Positions 21,645 through 30,313 of a stretch of DNA of 48,490 nt are shown here, piece after piece (within the stretch, counting starts at the first letter, position 1; each line of letters begins with the position of its first letter). Below the pieces are notes generated by a model. It saw only the letters and a program-made list of their open reading frames with translations. It was not told the origin of the DNA and did not search any database. The DNA is from Sphingobium sp. (GTDB lineage Bacteria > Pseudomonadota > Alphaproteobacteria > Sphingomonadales > Sphingomonadaceae). The stretch spans positions 1-48,490 of the forward strand of contig JALCRK010000025.1 in assembly GCA_022652485.1 (NCBI GenBank). The letters are read 5' to 3'. A program made the translations under genes and the position numbers.

Positions 21645-22934
21645 ATGATGCGTTTTGTTTCGCCGGTCGCACTGGGACTGATGCTGGCTTTGGGGGGCGT
21701 TTCGCTTGGGGTTGCCGCGCCTGTCGCGCTCGCCAAGGAGAAGGGCGAGAAGGCACCGCAGTTGAAGCCTACGCCCGCATTCGTCCCGCTGGCCCAGAAG
21801 CTCGACGAAGCCATCAAGAAGAAGGATGTCGAAGGCGCGAAGGCCGCGATGGCGGCCGCGCAGGCTGGCGTGAAGAGCAACGACGACAAATATTATTATA
21901 ACAGCATGGTGCTCAACCTCAGCATCCTCGCCAACGACGCGGCGATGCAGAACGAGGCGCTCAAGGGGATGCTGGAATCCGGTTTCGTGCCCGAGAGCCA
22001 GCAGGGCCAGTTCAACACCATCGTCGCCAACAATGCCCTGAGCAAAAAGGATTATGATTCCGCGATCGCCTATGCCCAGAAGGCGGAAGCCCTGGGTTAC
22101 AAGACCGATCAGGTGTACCCGATCCTCGCGCAGGCGATCTGGGGCAAGAGCCCTGGCAACCCCGCGGAAACCGCGCGCGGGCTGGACGTGTTCAAAAAGG
22201 GCATCGACGCGATGAAGGCGTCGGGCCAGCAGGTTCCGGCGCAATGGTATCAGGTTGGCGTGCGGAAGGCGTCCAACGCCAACCTGCCGCAGATCGGCGA
22301 CTGGGCCAACATGGCTTTCGCGGCCGATCCCTCGGGCGAAAACCTGCGCACCGTGCTGCGCGTGCTTCAGCGCAACAGCCCGACCATGACCAACCGCGAA
22401 GATCTCGATCTGCTGCGCCTGATGAGCTTTTCCGGCGGTCTGGCGATCAAGCCCGATTATCTCGAATATGCCGAGATGGCGATGAAAGGCGGCATCTTCG
22501 GCGAAGCCAAATCGGTGATCGAGGCTGGCCGCGTCGCGCGTGATCCGCACAACAATCTCGTGCTCACCTCGATGGACGGCAATGATTATCTGACGCTGGC
22601 CAACGCCAAGATCGCGGCCGACAAGGCGTCGCTCGCAGCCGCGGCAGCGGATGCCGCCAAGGCCGCCAACGGCAAGATCGCGGCAGCCACCGCCGACGCC
22701 TATATGGGCTATGGCGACAACGCCAAGGCAGTTGCGCTGTATCAGACCGCGCTGCAAAAGGGCGGCGTGGATACCGCCGAGGTGAATATGCGCATGGGGA
22801 TCGCCCAGGCCCGCGCCGGAGACAAGGAGGGCGCCAAGGCGACCTTCGCCAAGGTGACGGGCGGCCTGCGCGGCACGCTGGCGCAATACTGGGTGCAGTG
22901 GCTCGATCGCAAGCCTGCCGCGCCTGCCGCGTGA
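21645..22934 (+). CDS. Secreted TPR-repeat protein
   Basis: A 429-residue protein starting MMRFVSPVALGLMLALGG with a classical signal peptide, cleavage predicted after ALA at about residue 30. The rest is helical and shows degenerate tetratricopeptide-like repeats: KKDYDSAIAYAQKAEALGYK, GDNAKAVALYQTALQKGG and a terminal AGDKEGAKATFAKVTGG. Likely periplasmic, with a protein-protein interaction role. The ribosome site AGGAGATGGA precedes the tandem ATG at 21645/21648; I chose the first. The gene has its own strong terminator. Confidence 0.85.
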   Translation: MMRFVSPVALGLMLALGGVSLGVAAPVALAKEKGEKAPQLKPTPAFVPLAQKLDEAIKKKDVEGAKAAMAAAQAGVKSNDDKYYYNSMVLNLSILANDAAMQNEALKGMLESGFVPESQQGQFNTIVANNALSKKDYDSAIAYAQKAEALGYKTDQVYPILAQAIWGKSPGNPAETARGLDVFKKGIDAMKASGQQVPAQWYQVGVRKASNANLPQIGDWANMAFAADPSGENLRTVLRVLQRNSPTMTNREDLDLLRLMSFSGGLAIKPDYLEYAEMAMKGGIFGEAKSVIEAGRVARDPHNNLVLTSMDGNDYLTLANAKIAADKASLAAAAADAAKAANGKIAAATADAYMGYGDNAKAVALYQTALQKGGVDTAEVNMRMGIAQARAGDKEGAKATFAKVTGGLRGTLAQYWVQWLDRKPAAPAA

Positions 22935-22951
22935 CGATAATGTGCTAAAAC

Positions 22952-22985
22952 AAAAGGTGGCAGGCTCTTCTGCCGCCTTTTTTTT
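22952..22985 (+). terminator. Rho-independent terminator of the TPR gene
   Basis: Stem AAAGGTGGCAG (22953-22963) with CTGCCGCCTTT (22970-22980), including one T-G pair, loop of six, followed by eight T's (22978-22985). The last T is the first base of the convergent Lrp gene's stop codon, so the T-run ends against it. Confidence 0.9.
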
Positions 22986-23467
22986 CAGGGTTTCAGCGGA
23001 ACGCCCGGCTCATTCTTGGATGTGCGGATGGTAAGCGAGGTCTTGACGCTCGCGACATTCGGCGCCGAGGTGAGGTGCGTGGTGAGGAAGCCCTGAAAGC
23101 TCTGCAAATCCTTCGCCACCACCTTCAGGATGAAGTCGATCTCGCCGTTGAGCATATGGCATTCGCGCACTTCCGGCAGCGCGGCGACATGCTCCTCGAA
23201 CGCGCGCAGGTCACTCTCCGCCTGGCTCTTGAGGCTGACCATCGCGAAGACCATGATCGTGTAGCCCAGCGCAGGGCCGTCGATAACGGCGTGGTACGAC
23301 TGGATGACTCCTTGCTGCTCCAGCGCTTTCACCCGGCGCAGGCAGGGCGGGGCGGTCAGCCCAACGCTCGCCGCCAGCTCGACATTGGTCATGCGCCCGT
23401 CCTTCTGAAGCAGGGCGAGAAGCGACAGATCGGTTTCGTCGAGCCTTGAATGGGCTGTCACGGACAT
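22985..23467 (-). CDS. Lrp/AsnC family transcriptional regulator
   Basis: A 160-residue protein with an N-terminal winged helix-turn-helix (LDETDLSLLALLQKDGRMTN, then VELAASVGLTAPPCLRRVKALEQQGVI) and a C-terminal RAM/ligand domain (HAVIDGPALGYTIMVFAM then ECHMLNGEIDFILKVVAKDL). Such proteins sense amino acids and bind DNA as dimers or octamers. I chose ATG 23467 (MSVTAHSRLDE) with AAAGGAA upstream over an extension to 23527. The target is unknown; the nearest gene is a histidine-kinase-like gene divergently transcribed at 23640. Confidence 0.9.
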   Translation of the reverse strand: MSVTAHSRLDETDLSLLALLQKDGRMTNVELAASVGLTAPPCLRRVKALEQQGVIQSYHAVIDGPALGYTIMVFAMVSLKSQAESDLRAFEEHVAALPEVRECHMLNGEIDFILKVVAKDLQSFQGFLTTHLTSAPNVASVKTSLTIRTSKNEPGVPLKP

Positions 23468-23639
23468 TTCCTTTCGTATCGCATCGTGCCAGAATAATAA
23501 TATGAGCCGGCTTTGCAACCGTCCCACTATGCGACGAATTGATTTTAACCCTTTACTAGGCTTTCCCTCAGGCGCCGAATTTCCTAAGCGTAAAAAGGCT
23601 TAGCGAGGGATTCACCTTGGGGGCGATGGAGACCTTGGC

Positions 23640-25394
23640 GTGCGTTTCAACGATCTGACGCAGACCATTCTTGCGGTGGAGGACAGGACCGGCACTGGTG
23701 CCGCGAGCCTCTGGCGGCAATGCGTCGATATGCTGGCGCAATATGACCAGGCCGGGCGCATCATGCTCCAGCAGAGCGAACGCGCGGCGCTGGTGGCGCG
23801 GCTGCACGATCTGCGCGGGGAACTGAGCGAGGCGCAGCGCATCGCCAGCGTGGTGGAGCTGGGCAGCAGGCTGCGCTCGCCCGCGCTGGTGGAATTTTTC
23901 GCGAGCGATCGCCCGGCGGTGTGCGTTGCGGCGCTGTCCCGCGCGCGATTGCCCGACGCGCTGTGGCCGGTGCTGCTCTCGCGCCTCGGGCCGACGGCGC
24001 GCGGCGTGCTGCGCGGGCGTAAGGATATGGGGCCGGAAACGCGCCGGGCGCTGGAGGCCTTCGGATCGACCGATCTGGTGCTCGGTGACGCCGCAGTGGT
24101 ATCCAACGATGTCGGAGCGGCGGCGATTGCCGATCTCGGCGCGGATGCTGCGCATGAGGCGGTGCAGGATGCGTCCGCGTCCGAGGCGGCAGTCGGCCAG
24201 CCGGTCGAACGCAGCCAGATCCGCCAGCTTGTCGAGCGGATCGAGCGTTTCACCAGCGGTGGGCGGACCAGTTTTTCGATACCGCGCGAAGTCCCGCGCG
24301 AGGGGACTGCGCCGCAGGATCAGAGGGCTTTGAGCGCGTTTCCGTTCGAAACCGACGCGGAAGGCACGCTGATCTGGGTGGGCGACGCATCGCGCCCGGC
24401 GCTGGTGGGCCTCACCATCGCGCACATGGCGCTTCCCGGAGAAACCGGGCCGGACGGGCATGTCGCGGGCGCGTTCGCGCGGCGCAGCAGCTTTCAGCAC
24501 GGGCGCTTCACCATCGGCGAGGGGCTGTACGAGGGCGAATGGCGCTTTTCCGCCGTGCCGTTTTTCGATCCCGGTTCGGGGCGCTTCCAGGGCTATCGAG
24601 GGCAGGCGCGGCGGCCGCTGATGCACGAGATTCCCCACAAGGCGGTGACGCAGCCGCCGGTGGCCGATGTGCAGCCGTCGCTCGACTCGGTGCGCCAGCT
24701 GATCCATGAACTGCGCACCCCTCTCAATGCCATTCTCGGTTTTGCCGAGATCATCGAGCAGCAGCTTTTCGGTCCGGCGGGCGTGCATTATCGCGAGATG
24801 GCGGGCAACATCCTGTCGGACGCGCGCCGGTTGCTGGCCGCGTTCGATGATATCGACACCGCCGCGCGGGCGGCGGCGGGGCGGGACGATCAGGCCGGAT
24901 CTCCCCCGGTGCGCAGCGCGGTCGATGTGCAGGCCGTGATCGAGAATGCCGCGCGTTCCTTCGCGGGCGAAGAGGGCGAGGCCCGGCTGCGCATCGCCGC
25001 GTCGGCCCATCTTCCGTTCGCCCATGTCGAGCCGGTGCAGTGCGAACGCATGATCCAGCATCTCGTGCGCACGTTGATGCCGCTGACGCAGGGGCAGGAG
25101 ATGGTGCAGGGAGCCTTGTGGTTCCAGCCCGATGGCGCGGGCGGCAGGCTGATCCTCGGGCTCGACCGCCCCGCGCGCCTCAAGGGGCTGGACGAGCACG
25201 AGCTGCTCGATCCCGGCTACGGCGCGGATGGCGACTGGCCCGATGCGCCGCTGCTCGGCCTCGGCTTTTCGATGCGGCTGGTACGCAGCCTCGCCCTGGC
25301 GCAGGACTGCGCGCTGCGGATCGAGAATGAACGCATCCTGCTGGAGCTGCCGGTGGCGCACGGCGTTGCGCTCGCGGATGGCGAGACCGCCTGA
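23640..25394 (+). CDS. Sensor histidine-kinase-like protein with DUF2336-like N-terminus and degenerate ATPase domain
   Basis: A 584-residue cytoplasmic protein. Residues 1-200 are helical, with a DUF2336/HEAT-like pattern (FFASDRPAVCVAALSRARLPDALW). Residues 236-324 look like a PAS domain (FETDAEGTLIWVGDASRPAL, then EWRFSAVPFFDPGSGRFQGYRG split over the fold). The DHp H-box is intact: LIHELRTPLNAILGFAEII, phosphoacceptor His356. The catalytic ATPase domain is divergent: I see no clear N-box and no DxGxG box, although LGLGFSMRLVRSLA resembles the G2 region. So autokinase activity is doubtful; it may be a phosphotransfer or sensing pseudokinase. The start is GTG 23640 with a GGAG site. No response regulator is next to it. 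Confidence 0.8.
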   Translation: MRFNDLTQTILAVEDRTGTGAASLWRQCVDMLAQYDQAGRIMLQQSERAALVARLHDLRGELSEAQRIASVVELGSRLRSPALVEFFASDRPAVCVAALSRARLPDALWPVLLSRLGPTARGVLRGRKDMGPETRRALEAFGSTDLVLGDAAVVSNDVGAAAIADLGADAAHEAVQDASASEAAVGQPVERSQIRQLVERIERFTSGGRTSFSIPREVPREGTAPQDQRALSAFPFETDAEGTLIWVGDASRPALVGLTIAHMALPGETGPDGHVAGAFARRSSFQHGRFTIGEGLYEGEWRFSAVPFFDPGSGRFQGYRGQARRPLMHEIPHKAVTQPPVADVQPSLDSVRQLIHELRTPLNAILGFAEIIEQQLFGPAGVHYREMAGNILSDARRLLAAFDDIDTAARAAAGRDDQAGSPPVRSAVDVQAVIENAARSFAGEEGEARLRIAASAHLPFAHVEPVQCERMIQHLVRTLMPLTQGQEMVQGALWFQPDGAGGRLILGLDRPARLKGLDEHELLDPGYGADGDWPDAPLLGLGFSMRLVRSLALAQDCALRIENERILLELPVAHGVALADGETA

Positions 25395-25409
25395 CCGCAG
25401 CTTAACCCA

Positions 25410-25877
25410 TCACACCGACAGCGCGGTGGTATATTTGATGCGCTTCAGGGCGAAATGCGACGCGGAATTGGCGACCGTGGGGTGCGCCAGCAGATGCCGC
25501 ATCAGGAAATCCTCATATTCCGCCATATCCGTGAGGGTAAGCCGGAGCTGATAGTCCCATTCGCCGGACATGGAGAGGCACTCCATCACCTCGTCCCGGC
25601 GCGCGATGAAGGCCTCGAACGAGGCGCGGCTTTCCAGATCGTGCACCTTCATGCGCACCTGGCAGACGATGTCCAGCTTCTTGCCGACCGCTTGCGGATT
25701 GAGCAGGCGCACCACCGGGCCGAGCACGCCCGCATCCTCCAGAGACCTGAGCCGCCGCCAGCAGGACGCGGGCGAGGCGCCCACCTCTTCGCTCAGCGCA
25801 AGCTGGCTGATGTCCGCCCTGCGCTGCAAAACCCGGAGCAGCTTGCGATCCAGAGTGTCAAGAGATATTTCTTTCAT
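25410..25877 (-). CDS. Lrp/AsnC family regulator, BkdR-like by context
   Basis: A 155-residue protein with an N-terminal HTH (LSEEVGASPASCWRRLRSLE, after LDTLDRKLLRVLQRRADIS) and a C-terminal RAM domain (MSGEWDYQLRLTLTDMAEYE). It is transcribed away from the 2-oxoacid dehydrogenase operon, as the Lrp-type activator BkdR is in Pseudomonas putida. A perfect 16-bp palindrome stands 25-40 bases upstream of its start. I inferred BkdR-like function from this arrangement, not from sequence alone. The ATG at 25877 (MKEISLD) is chosen with GGATA upstream; a TTG at 25889 is an alternative. The stop is just after the histidine kinase stop. Confidence 0.88.
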   Translation of the reverse strand: MKEISLDTLDRKLLRVLQRRADISQLALSEEVGASPASCWRRLRSLEDAGVLGPVVRLLNPQAVGKKLDIVCQVRMKVHDLESRASFEAFIARRDEVMECLSMSGEWDYQLRLTLTDMAEYEDFLMRHLLAHPTVANSASHFALKRIKYTTALSV

Positions 25878-25901
25878 GATGTTATCCAACGTGAAACAGA
25901 T

Positions 25902-25917
25902 TGATCAAATTTGATCA
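25902..25917. promoter_or_regulatory. Perfect palindrome, probable Lrp-type operator
   Basis: TGATCAAATTTGATCA reads the same on both strands (16/16). It lies in the divergent gap between the Lrp/AsnC gene (ATG 25877) and the E1 gene (ATG 26007). AT-rich palindromes of this kind with a central AAATTT are typical Lrp-family binding sites. It could repress its own gene and activate the dehydrogenase operon; binding is not demonstrated. Confidence 0.75.
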
Positions 25918-26006
25918 TGTAGTGCTAAAGTGTGAACGTACATTTTCATATATTTGCGATAAAAATACCACAGAAAAATTGTCGCGGCGACACACTGAGG
26001 ATGAGC

Positions 26007-28082
26007 ATGGCCACCGCCCTGAAAAACCCACTCCGCAACGCCCCGGACGAGACTGTCGACTGGTGGCGGGTCGCCTATCTGGTCAACCTCTCCCGCGCGC
26101 TCGATCATATGGAAGAGACGCGCCTCGTTCCCGAGAAGAAGGTGCTGTACCAGTTTTCGGCGCGCGGGCACGACATGGCGCAAATCCTGCTGGGATGCCG
26201 CCTCGACAACCCAGGGGATGCCACCTGCGGCTATTATCGCTCGCGGCCGCTGCTGCTGGCGCTGGGCGTCGATGTCGCGGATGCGCTAGGCTCCGCGATG
26301 GGCCGGGCAGGGGGCTATTCCGACGGGCGCGATATCGGCGTGGTGTTCAACTATCCGAACAGCCGGGGCGCGTCCGCCCTGCCGATGTGCGGCGGTGTGG
26401 GGGCGCAATATACGCCTACCGCGGGCTGGGCGCAGGCGATCGAATATTATCGCACTGTGCTGAACGATCCGGCCTATGACGATGCCCTGTCCGTGGTGCT
26501 GGGCGGCGATGGTTCCGTGGCATCGAACGGCTTCTGGTCTGCGCTGACCATCGCCACGACGCAGAAGCTGCCGATGCTGTTTTACATCGAGGATAACGGC
26601 TTCGGCATCTCCGTGCCCTCCACCTTCCAGACGCCGGGCGGCAACATCGCAATGAACCTCGCGAGCTGGCAGGGGCTGCGCATCTTTTCTGGCGATGGCA
26701 CAGATCCGGCCGAGGCCGCGCGGCTGATTGATGAGGCGACGCAGTATGTGCGCACCGAGCGCGCGCCCGCCATGCTGCGGCTCACCGTGCCGCGTCTCGA
26801 AGGCCATAGCTTTCAGGATACCCAGACCTATAAACCTGCGGATTTCGTGGCGGCGGAATGGGCGCGCGATCCGCTGCCCAAGCTCAGGGACTATCTCGTC
26901 CCCGCGTTGCTGAGCGAGGCCGAATGGGCGGGTATCGAACAGGACGCGCAGGCGACCGCGGAGACCGCGCGCGAGGCGGCGGAAGCGCGGCCGGTGTCGC
27001 AGCCGGACACGGTGATGCGCAATGTCTTCTTCGAGGGCGAAATGCAGGTTGAAGGGGGGATGTTCAATCACGGCTATGTCGCTCCCGCAGCAACGGAAAC
27101 GCCTTCGCCGGAGGGCCAGCGCATCAACATGGTGACGGCGATCCGTCGCACGCTGGATCACGAGCTTGAAATCAATCCGCGCGTCGTGCTGTTCGGCGAG
27201 GACATCGGCCCCAAGGGCGGGGTTCATGCGGTCACGCTAGGCCTGCAGGAGAAATACGGCACCGCCCGCGTGTTCGACACCTCACTGTCCGAGGAAGGCA
27301 TCATCGGCCGCGCGGTCGGCATGGCGCTGGCCGGGCTGATGCCGGTGCCGGAAATCCAGTTCCGCAAATATGCCGAACCCGCGACCGAGCAGATCAACGA
27401 TTGCGGCACGATGCGCTGGCGCACCAACAACCGCTTTGCCGCGCCGATGGTCGTGCGCATTCCCGGTGGCTTCTTCAAGTGCGGCGACCCGTGGCACAGC
27501 CAGACCAACGAGGTCGCCTTCGTCCACAATCCGGGCTGGAAGGTTGCGGTGCCGTCGAACGCAGAGGACGCCGTAGGGCTGCTCCGCGCCAGCTTGCGCG
27601 GCAATGATCCGGTGATTTTCTTCGAGCATCGCAACCTGCTCGATCTCGCCTGGGCGCGGCGGCCCTATCCCGGCGATGATTTCGTGCTGCCGTTCGGCAA
27701 GGCGAAGTTTGTCCGCGAGGGAACCGATATCACGATCGTCACCTGGGGCGCGATGGTCCCCCGGTGCGAGGAAGCGGCGGACGGGCTTTCCGCCGACGTG
27801 ATCGACCTGCGCACCCTGATGCCGTGGGATAGGCAGGCCGTGCTGGCTTCGGTGCGCAAGACGCGGCGCTGCCTCATCGTGCACGAGGATCTGCAAACAG
27901 CGGGATTCGGTGCGGAAATCGCCGCCGTGGTGGCGGATGAGGCGTTCATGGACCTCGATGCGCCAGTCGCGCGGGTGACGATGCCGGACATTCCGAGCCC
28001 GCATAATCCGCTGCTGCTCGAATGGGCGGTGCCGTCGGTTGACCGCATCCGCGCCAGAATCGACGCATTGCTGGAGTTCTGA
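26007..28082 (+). CDS. 2-oxoacid dehydrogenase E1, natural alpha-beta fusion
   Basis: A 691-residue protein with both E1 halves in one chain. Residues 1-330 are E1-alpha, with the thiamine diphosphate motif starting GGDGSVASNGFWSALTIA (Gly167, Asp168) and ending at IEDNGFG (Asn197). Residues 371-691 are E1-beta, starting QRINMVTAIRRTLDHELE, with GEDIGPKGGVHAVT and a VIDLRTLMPWD stretch. The family is the branched-chain/aromatic 2-oxoacid type rather than PDH; such fused E1 proteins are known. Start choice: ATG 26007 has GAGG seven bases upstream; an earlier ATG at 26001 is too close to it. E2 starts three bases later. No E3 gene follows. Substrate is unknown; see findings for the phenylpyruvate idea. 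Confidence 0.9.
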   Translation: MATALKNPLRNAPDETVDWWRVAYLVNLSRALDHMEETRLVPEKKVLYQFSARGHDMAQILLGCRLDNPGDATCGYYRSRPLLLALGVDVADALGSAMGRAGGYSDGRDIGVVFNYPNSRGASALPMCGGVGAQYTPTAGWAQAIEYYRTVLNDPAYDDALSVVLGGDGSVASNGFWSALTIATTQKLPMLFYIEDNGFGISVPSTFQTPGGNIAMNLASWQGLRIFSGDGTDPAEAARLIDEATQYVRTERAPAMLRLTVPRLEGHSFQDTQTYKPADFVAAEWARDPLPKLRDYLVPALLSEAEWAGIEQDAQATAETAREAAEARPVSQPDTVMRNVFFEGEMQVEGGMFNHGYVAPAATETPSPEGQRINMVTAIRRTLDHELEINPRVVLFGEDIGPKGGVHAVTLGLQEKYGTARVFDTSLSEEGIIGRAVGMALAGLMPVPEIQFRKYAEPATEQINDCGTMRWRTNNRFAAPMVVRIPGGFFKCGDPWHSQTNEVAFVHNPGWKVAVPSNAEDAVGLLRASLRGNDPVIFFEHRNLLDLAWARRPYPGDDFVLPFGKAKFVREGTDITIVTWGAMVPRCEEAADGLSADVIDLRTLMPWDRQAVLASVRKTRRCLIVHEDLQTAGFGAEIAAVVADEAFMDLDAPVARVTMPDIPSPHNPLLLEWAVPSVDRIRARIDALLEF

Positions 28083-28084
28083 TC

Positions 28085-29326
28085 ATGGGCATGATCGACA
28101 TTCTCGTTCCCGCCGAGCAGGAAGGCACCAAGGCGATCGTGCGCAGCTGGCTTGCGAAAGTTGGCCAGCCGATCGGGGAGAACGATCCGCTGGTGGAGCT
28201 GGAGACCGACAAGGTGACGCAGGAGGTGCCTTCGCCTGCGTCCGGCGTGCTGGTCGAGATCCTGCTCGACACCGATGCACAGGCCGAACCCGGCGCGCTG
28301 CTGGGGCGGCTGCGTATCGGGGAGGAAACGGCCCGAGAGGAGGCCGCGCCCGCGCAGGCGGCCGGGGTATCCGCACGCCCGGCTCTCGATCGAGCGGCTG
28401 CCGGTTCCACGGTTGCGCAGGCGCTGTCTCCCGCCGTGCGCCGCGCGGTGAGGGAGCACAGGGTCGATCCCGCCCAGATCAACGGCACGGGCAGGGGAGG
28501 GCGCATCACCCGCGCGGATGTCGATGCCTTTGTCGCCGCGCGCGCCACGGCGCCCCACGCTGCACCCGCAAGCGCACCCGCGCCCAAGGTTGCCGCTCCG
28601 CCTCCGCCGCCACCCGTAAGCGCTGGGGGTGTGACGAGCGTCCCGCATGACCGGATGCGCCTCGCCATTGCGGAAAACATGCTCAACTCCGTGACCATCG
28701 CGCCGCATGTCACCGCCATGTTCGAGTGCGATTTCAGCGCGATTATGGCGCACCGGCGCAAGCACAAGGCGGCATTCGAGAAAGAGGGCGCGAACCTCAC
28801 CTTCACCGCCTATTTCCTCGCCGCCGCCGCGCAGGCGATGAAGGCCGCCCCGGCGATCAACAGCCGCTGGTTCGATGACCGGCTGGAACTCTACGACGAT
28901 GTCAATATCGGTATAGGCACCGCGCTGGGCGACAAGGGGCTGGTCGTGCCGGTGGTGCGGCAATGCCAGCGCCAGTCGCTGCTTGGCATCGCCCACAGCC
29001 TGACCGATCTGGTGGCACGCGCGCGGGATAACCGGCTGACGCCCGCCGACATGAAGGGCGGCACCTTCACCATATCCAACCACGGCGTGTCCGGCTCGCT
29101 CTTCGCTACGCCGATCGTCATCAGCCAGCCGCAATCGGCGATCCTCGGCATCGGCAAGACCGAGAAGCGTGTGGTGGTGCGCGAGGTGGATGGCGTGGAT
29201 ACGATCCAGATCCGTCCGATGGCCTATGTGTCGCTCACTATTGACCATCGTGTGGTCGACGGGCACCAGACCAATGGCTGGCTGAGCCGCTTCGTGCAGG
29301 TGCTGGAAAGCTGGCCGCTGGACTGA
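28085..29326 (+). CDS. 2-oxoacid dehydrogenase E2 (dihydrolipoyl acyltransferase)
   Basis: A 413-residue protein: lipoyl domain (residues 3-78; lipoyl lysine Lys43 in TDKVTQEV), a linker, a peripheral subunit-binding domain (113-152; SPAVRRAVREHRVDPAQING then GTGRGGRITRADVDAF), a Pro/Ala-rich hinge (156-178), and the catalytic acyltransferase domain (186-413) with the active-site motif DHRVVDG (His388, Asp392). It moves the acyl group from E1 to CoA. The ATG at 28085 sits two bases after the E1 stop, so it is one operon. E3 (lipoamide dehydrogenase) is not here, so it is probably shared with the PDH complex elsewhere. Confidence 0.93.
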   Translation: MGMIDILVPAEQEGTKAIVRSWLAKVGQPIGENDPLVELETDKVTQEVPSPASGVLVEILLDTDAQAEPGALLGRLRIGEETAREEAAPAQAAGVSARPALDRAAAGSTVAQALSPAVRRAVREHRVDPAQINGTGRGGRITRADVDAFVAARATAPHAAPASAPAPKVAAPPPPPPVSAGGVTSVPHDRMRLAIAENMLNSVTIAPHVTAMFECDFSAIMAHRRKHKAAFEKEGANLTFTAYFLAAAAQAMKAAPAINSRWFDDRLELYDDVNIGIGTALGDKGLVVPVVRQCQRQSLLGIAHSLTDLVARARDNRLTPADMKGGTFTISNHGVSGSLFATPIVISQPQSAILGIGKTEKRVVVREVDGVDTIQIRPMAYVSLTIDHRVVDGHQTNGWLSRFVQVLESWPLD

Positions 29327-29342
29327 GGGAGGATCGAACGCA

Positions 29343-29645
29343 ATGACCGTGAAGCTGATCGCGCTGTACAAAAGGCCGGAAGACGAAAAGGCCTTTCTCG
29401 ATCATTACGAGAATGTTCACGCGCCGCTCGCGCGCAAGGTGCCGGGTCTGGAGAAGCTGGTCGTCAACCGGGTGACGGGTTCGCCGATGGGGGAGGCGGA
29501 ATATTTTCTCATCGCGGAAATGCACTTCCCCGATCGCGCGACGTTCGATGCCGCGATGGCGTCAGAGGAGAACAGGGCGGCCGGGAAAGACCTGATGAGC
29601 TTCGCCAAAGGCATGGTGACGATCCTGTTTGCCGAAGACGCCTGA
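29343..29645 (+). CDS. EthD-family small protein
   Basis: A 100-residue protein of the dimeric alpha-beta barrel (ferredoxin-like) type: MTVKLIALYKRPEDEKAFLD then HYENVHAPLARKVPGLEKLV, which carries the family's HAPLARKVPG hairpin, and FPDRATFDAAMASEENRAAG. EthD proteins are needed for ether degradation in some actinobacteria and otherwise have unknown function. A good GGAGG site precedes the ATG at 29343. It lies 16 bases after E2 and 80 before the TetR gene, so it may be an accessory part of the dehydrogenase operon, perhaps linking to aromatic compounds by location only. Confidence 0.8.
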   Translation: MTVKLIALYKRPEDEKAFLDHYENVHAPLARKVPGLEKLVVNRVTGSPMGEAEYFLIAEMHFPDRATFDAAMASEENRAAGKDLMSFAKGMVTILFAEDA

Positions 29646-29725
29646 GATTATTCGCCATGCCCGGTTGACCCAGCCGGAAGGCCCGTTATCCCTTTCCGCA
29701 GGGTAACGCACAAGGCACGGGGCAT

Positions 29726-30304
29726 ATGGCGCGAACACAGGCGGCCGATTATGAGGAGCGTCGCGAGGCGATAGTCGAGCGCGCGGCCGATCTGTTCGCC
29801 TCGCGCGGCTTTCTCGGTGCGTCGGTGTCCGATATCGCGAAGGCCTGCAAGACCTCCAAGTCCCTGCTCTATCATTATTATCCCTCCAAGGAGGATGTGC
29901 TTTACGCCGTGATGTTGTCGCACGTCGACCGCCTCGTCGATGATGTGGACGAGGCTCTCGCCCGGCCGGGCGATGCGGGCGAGAAGCTGCGCGTTCTCCT
30001 AACCCTCTTCATGCGGCATTATGTCGGGGCAGCCGCCCGCCAGAAGGTGCTGCTCAACGATCTCGACAATCTTCCCGCCGACAAGCGAGCGGCCATCGTG
30101 GCAAAGCAGCGCCAGCTGGTCGATGCGGCACAGGCATTGATAACCGAGATCGACCCCCGGCTGGCGGAAGACAAGACCAAGGCTCGCGCAAAGACCATGC
30201 TGTTGTTCGGCATGATAAACTGGACCGGCCACTGGTATGACGCCTCCGGCCCGATCAAGCCCGATGCGATTGCCGATATGGCCTATGACATGGTGGCGGG
30301 GTAA
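29726..30304 (+). CDS. TetR/AcrR family regulator, candidate PaaR
   Basis: A 192-residue protein. The N-terminal HTH is clear: LFASRGFLGASVSDIAKACK followed by TSKSLLYHYYPSKEDVLYAVM, with the family TFYxxF-type recognition helix region. The C-terminal ligand domain is helical. In Burkholderia-type bacteria a TetR protein, PaaR, represses the paa genes and responds to phenylacetyl-CoA; this gene ends only ten bases before the convergent stop of paaF. Two matching TetR-like palindromes lie at the paaA and paaH/paaG promoters. Its identity as PaaR is inferred from context. Confidence 0.85.
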   Translation: MARTQAADYEERREAIVERAADLFASRGFLGASVSDIAKACKTSKSLLYHYYPSKEDVLYAVMLSHVDRLVDDVDEALARPGDAGEKLRVLLTLFMRHYVGAAARQKVLLNDLDNLPADKRAAIVAKQRQLVDAAQALITEIDPRLAEDKTKARAKTMLLFGMINWTGHWYDASGPIKPDAIADMAYDMVAG

Positions 30305-30313
30305 GCCTTCCGC

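Noticed and set aside
23568..25361. A 597-codon leftward frame antisense to the histidine-kinase-like gene
   Set aside because: Repetitive Arg/Ala/His composition; the rightward frame has real H-box and PAS features.
26007..28082. E1 fusion as a frameshift or assembly artefact
   Set aside because: Both halves are complete and joined by a normal-length linker, and natural E1 alpha-beta fusions are known, so it is a real fused gene, unlike the permease-receptor chimera.
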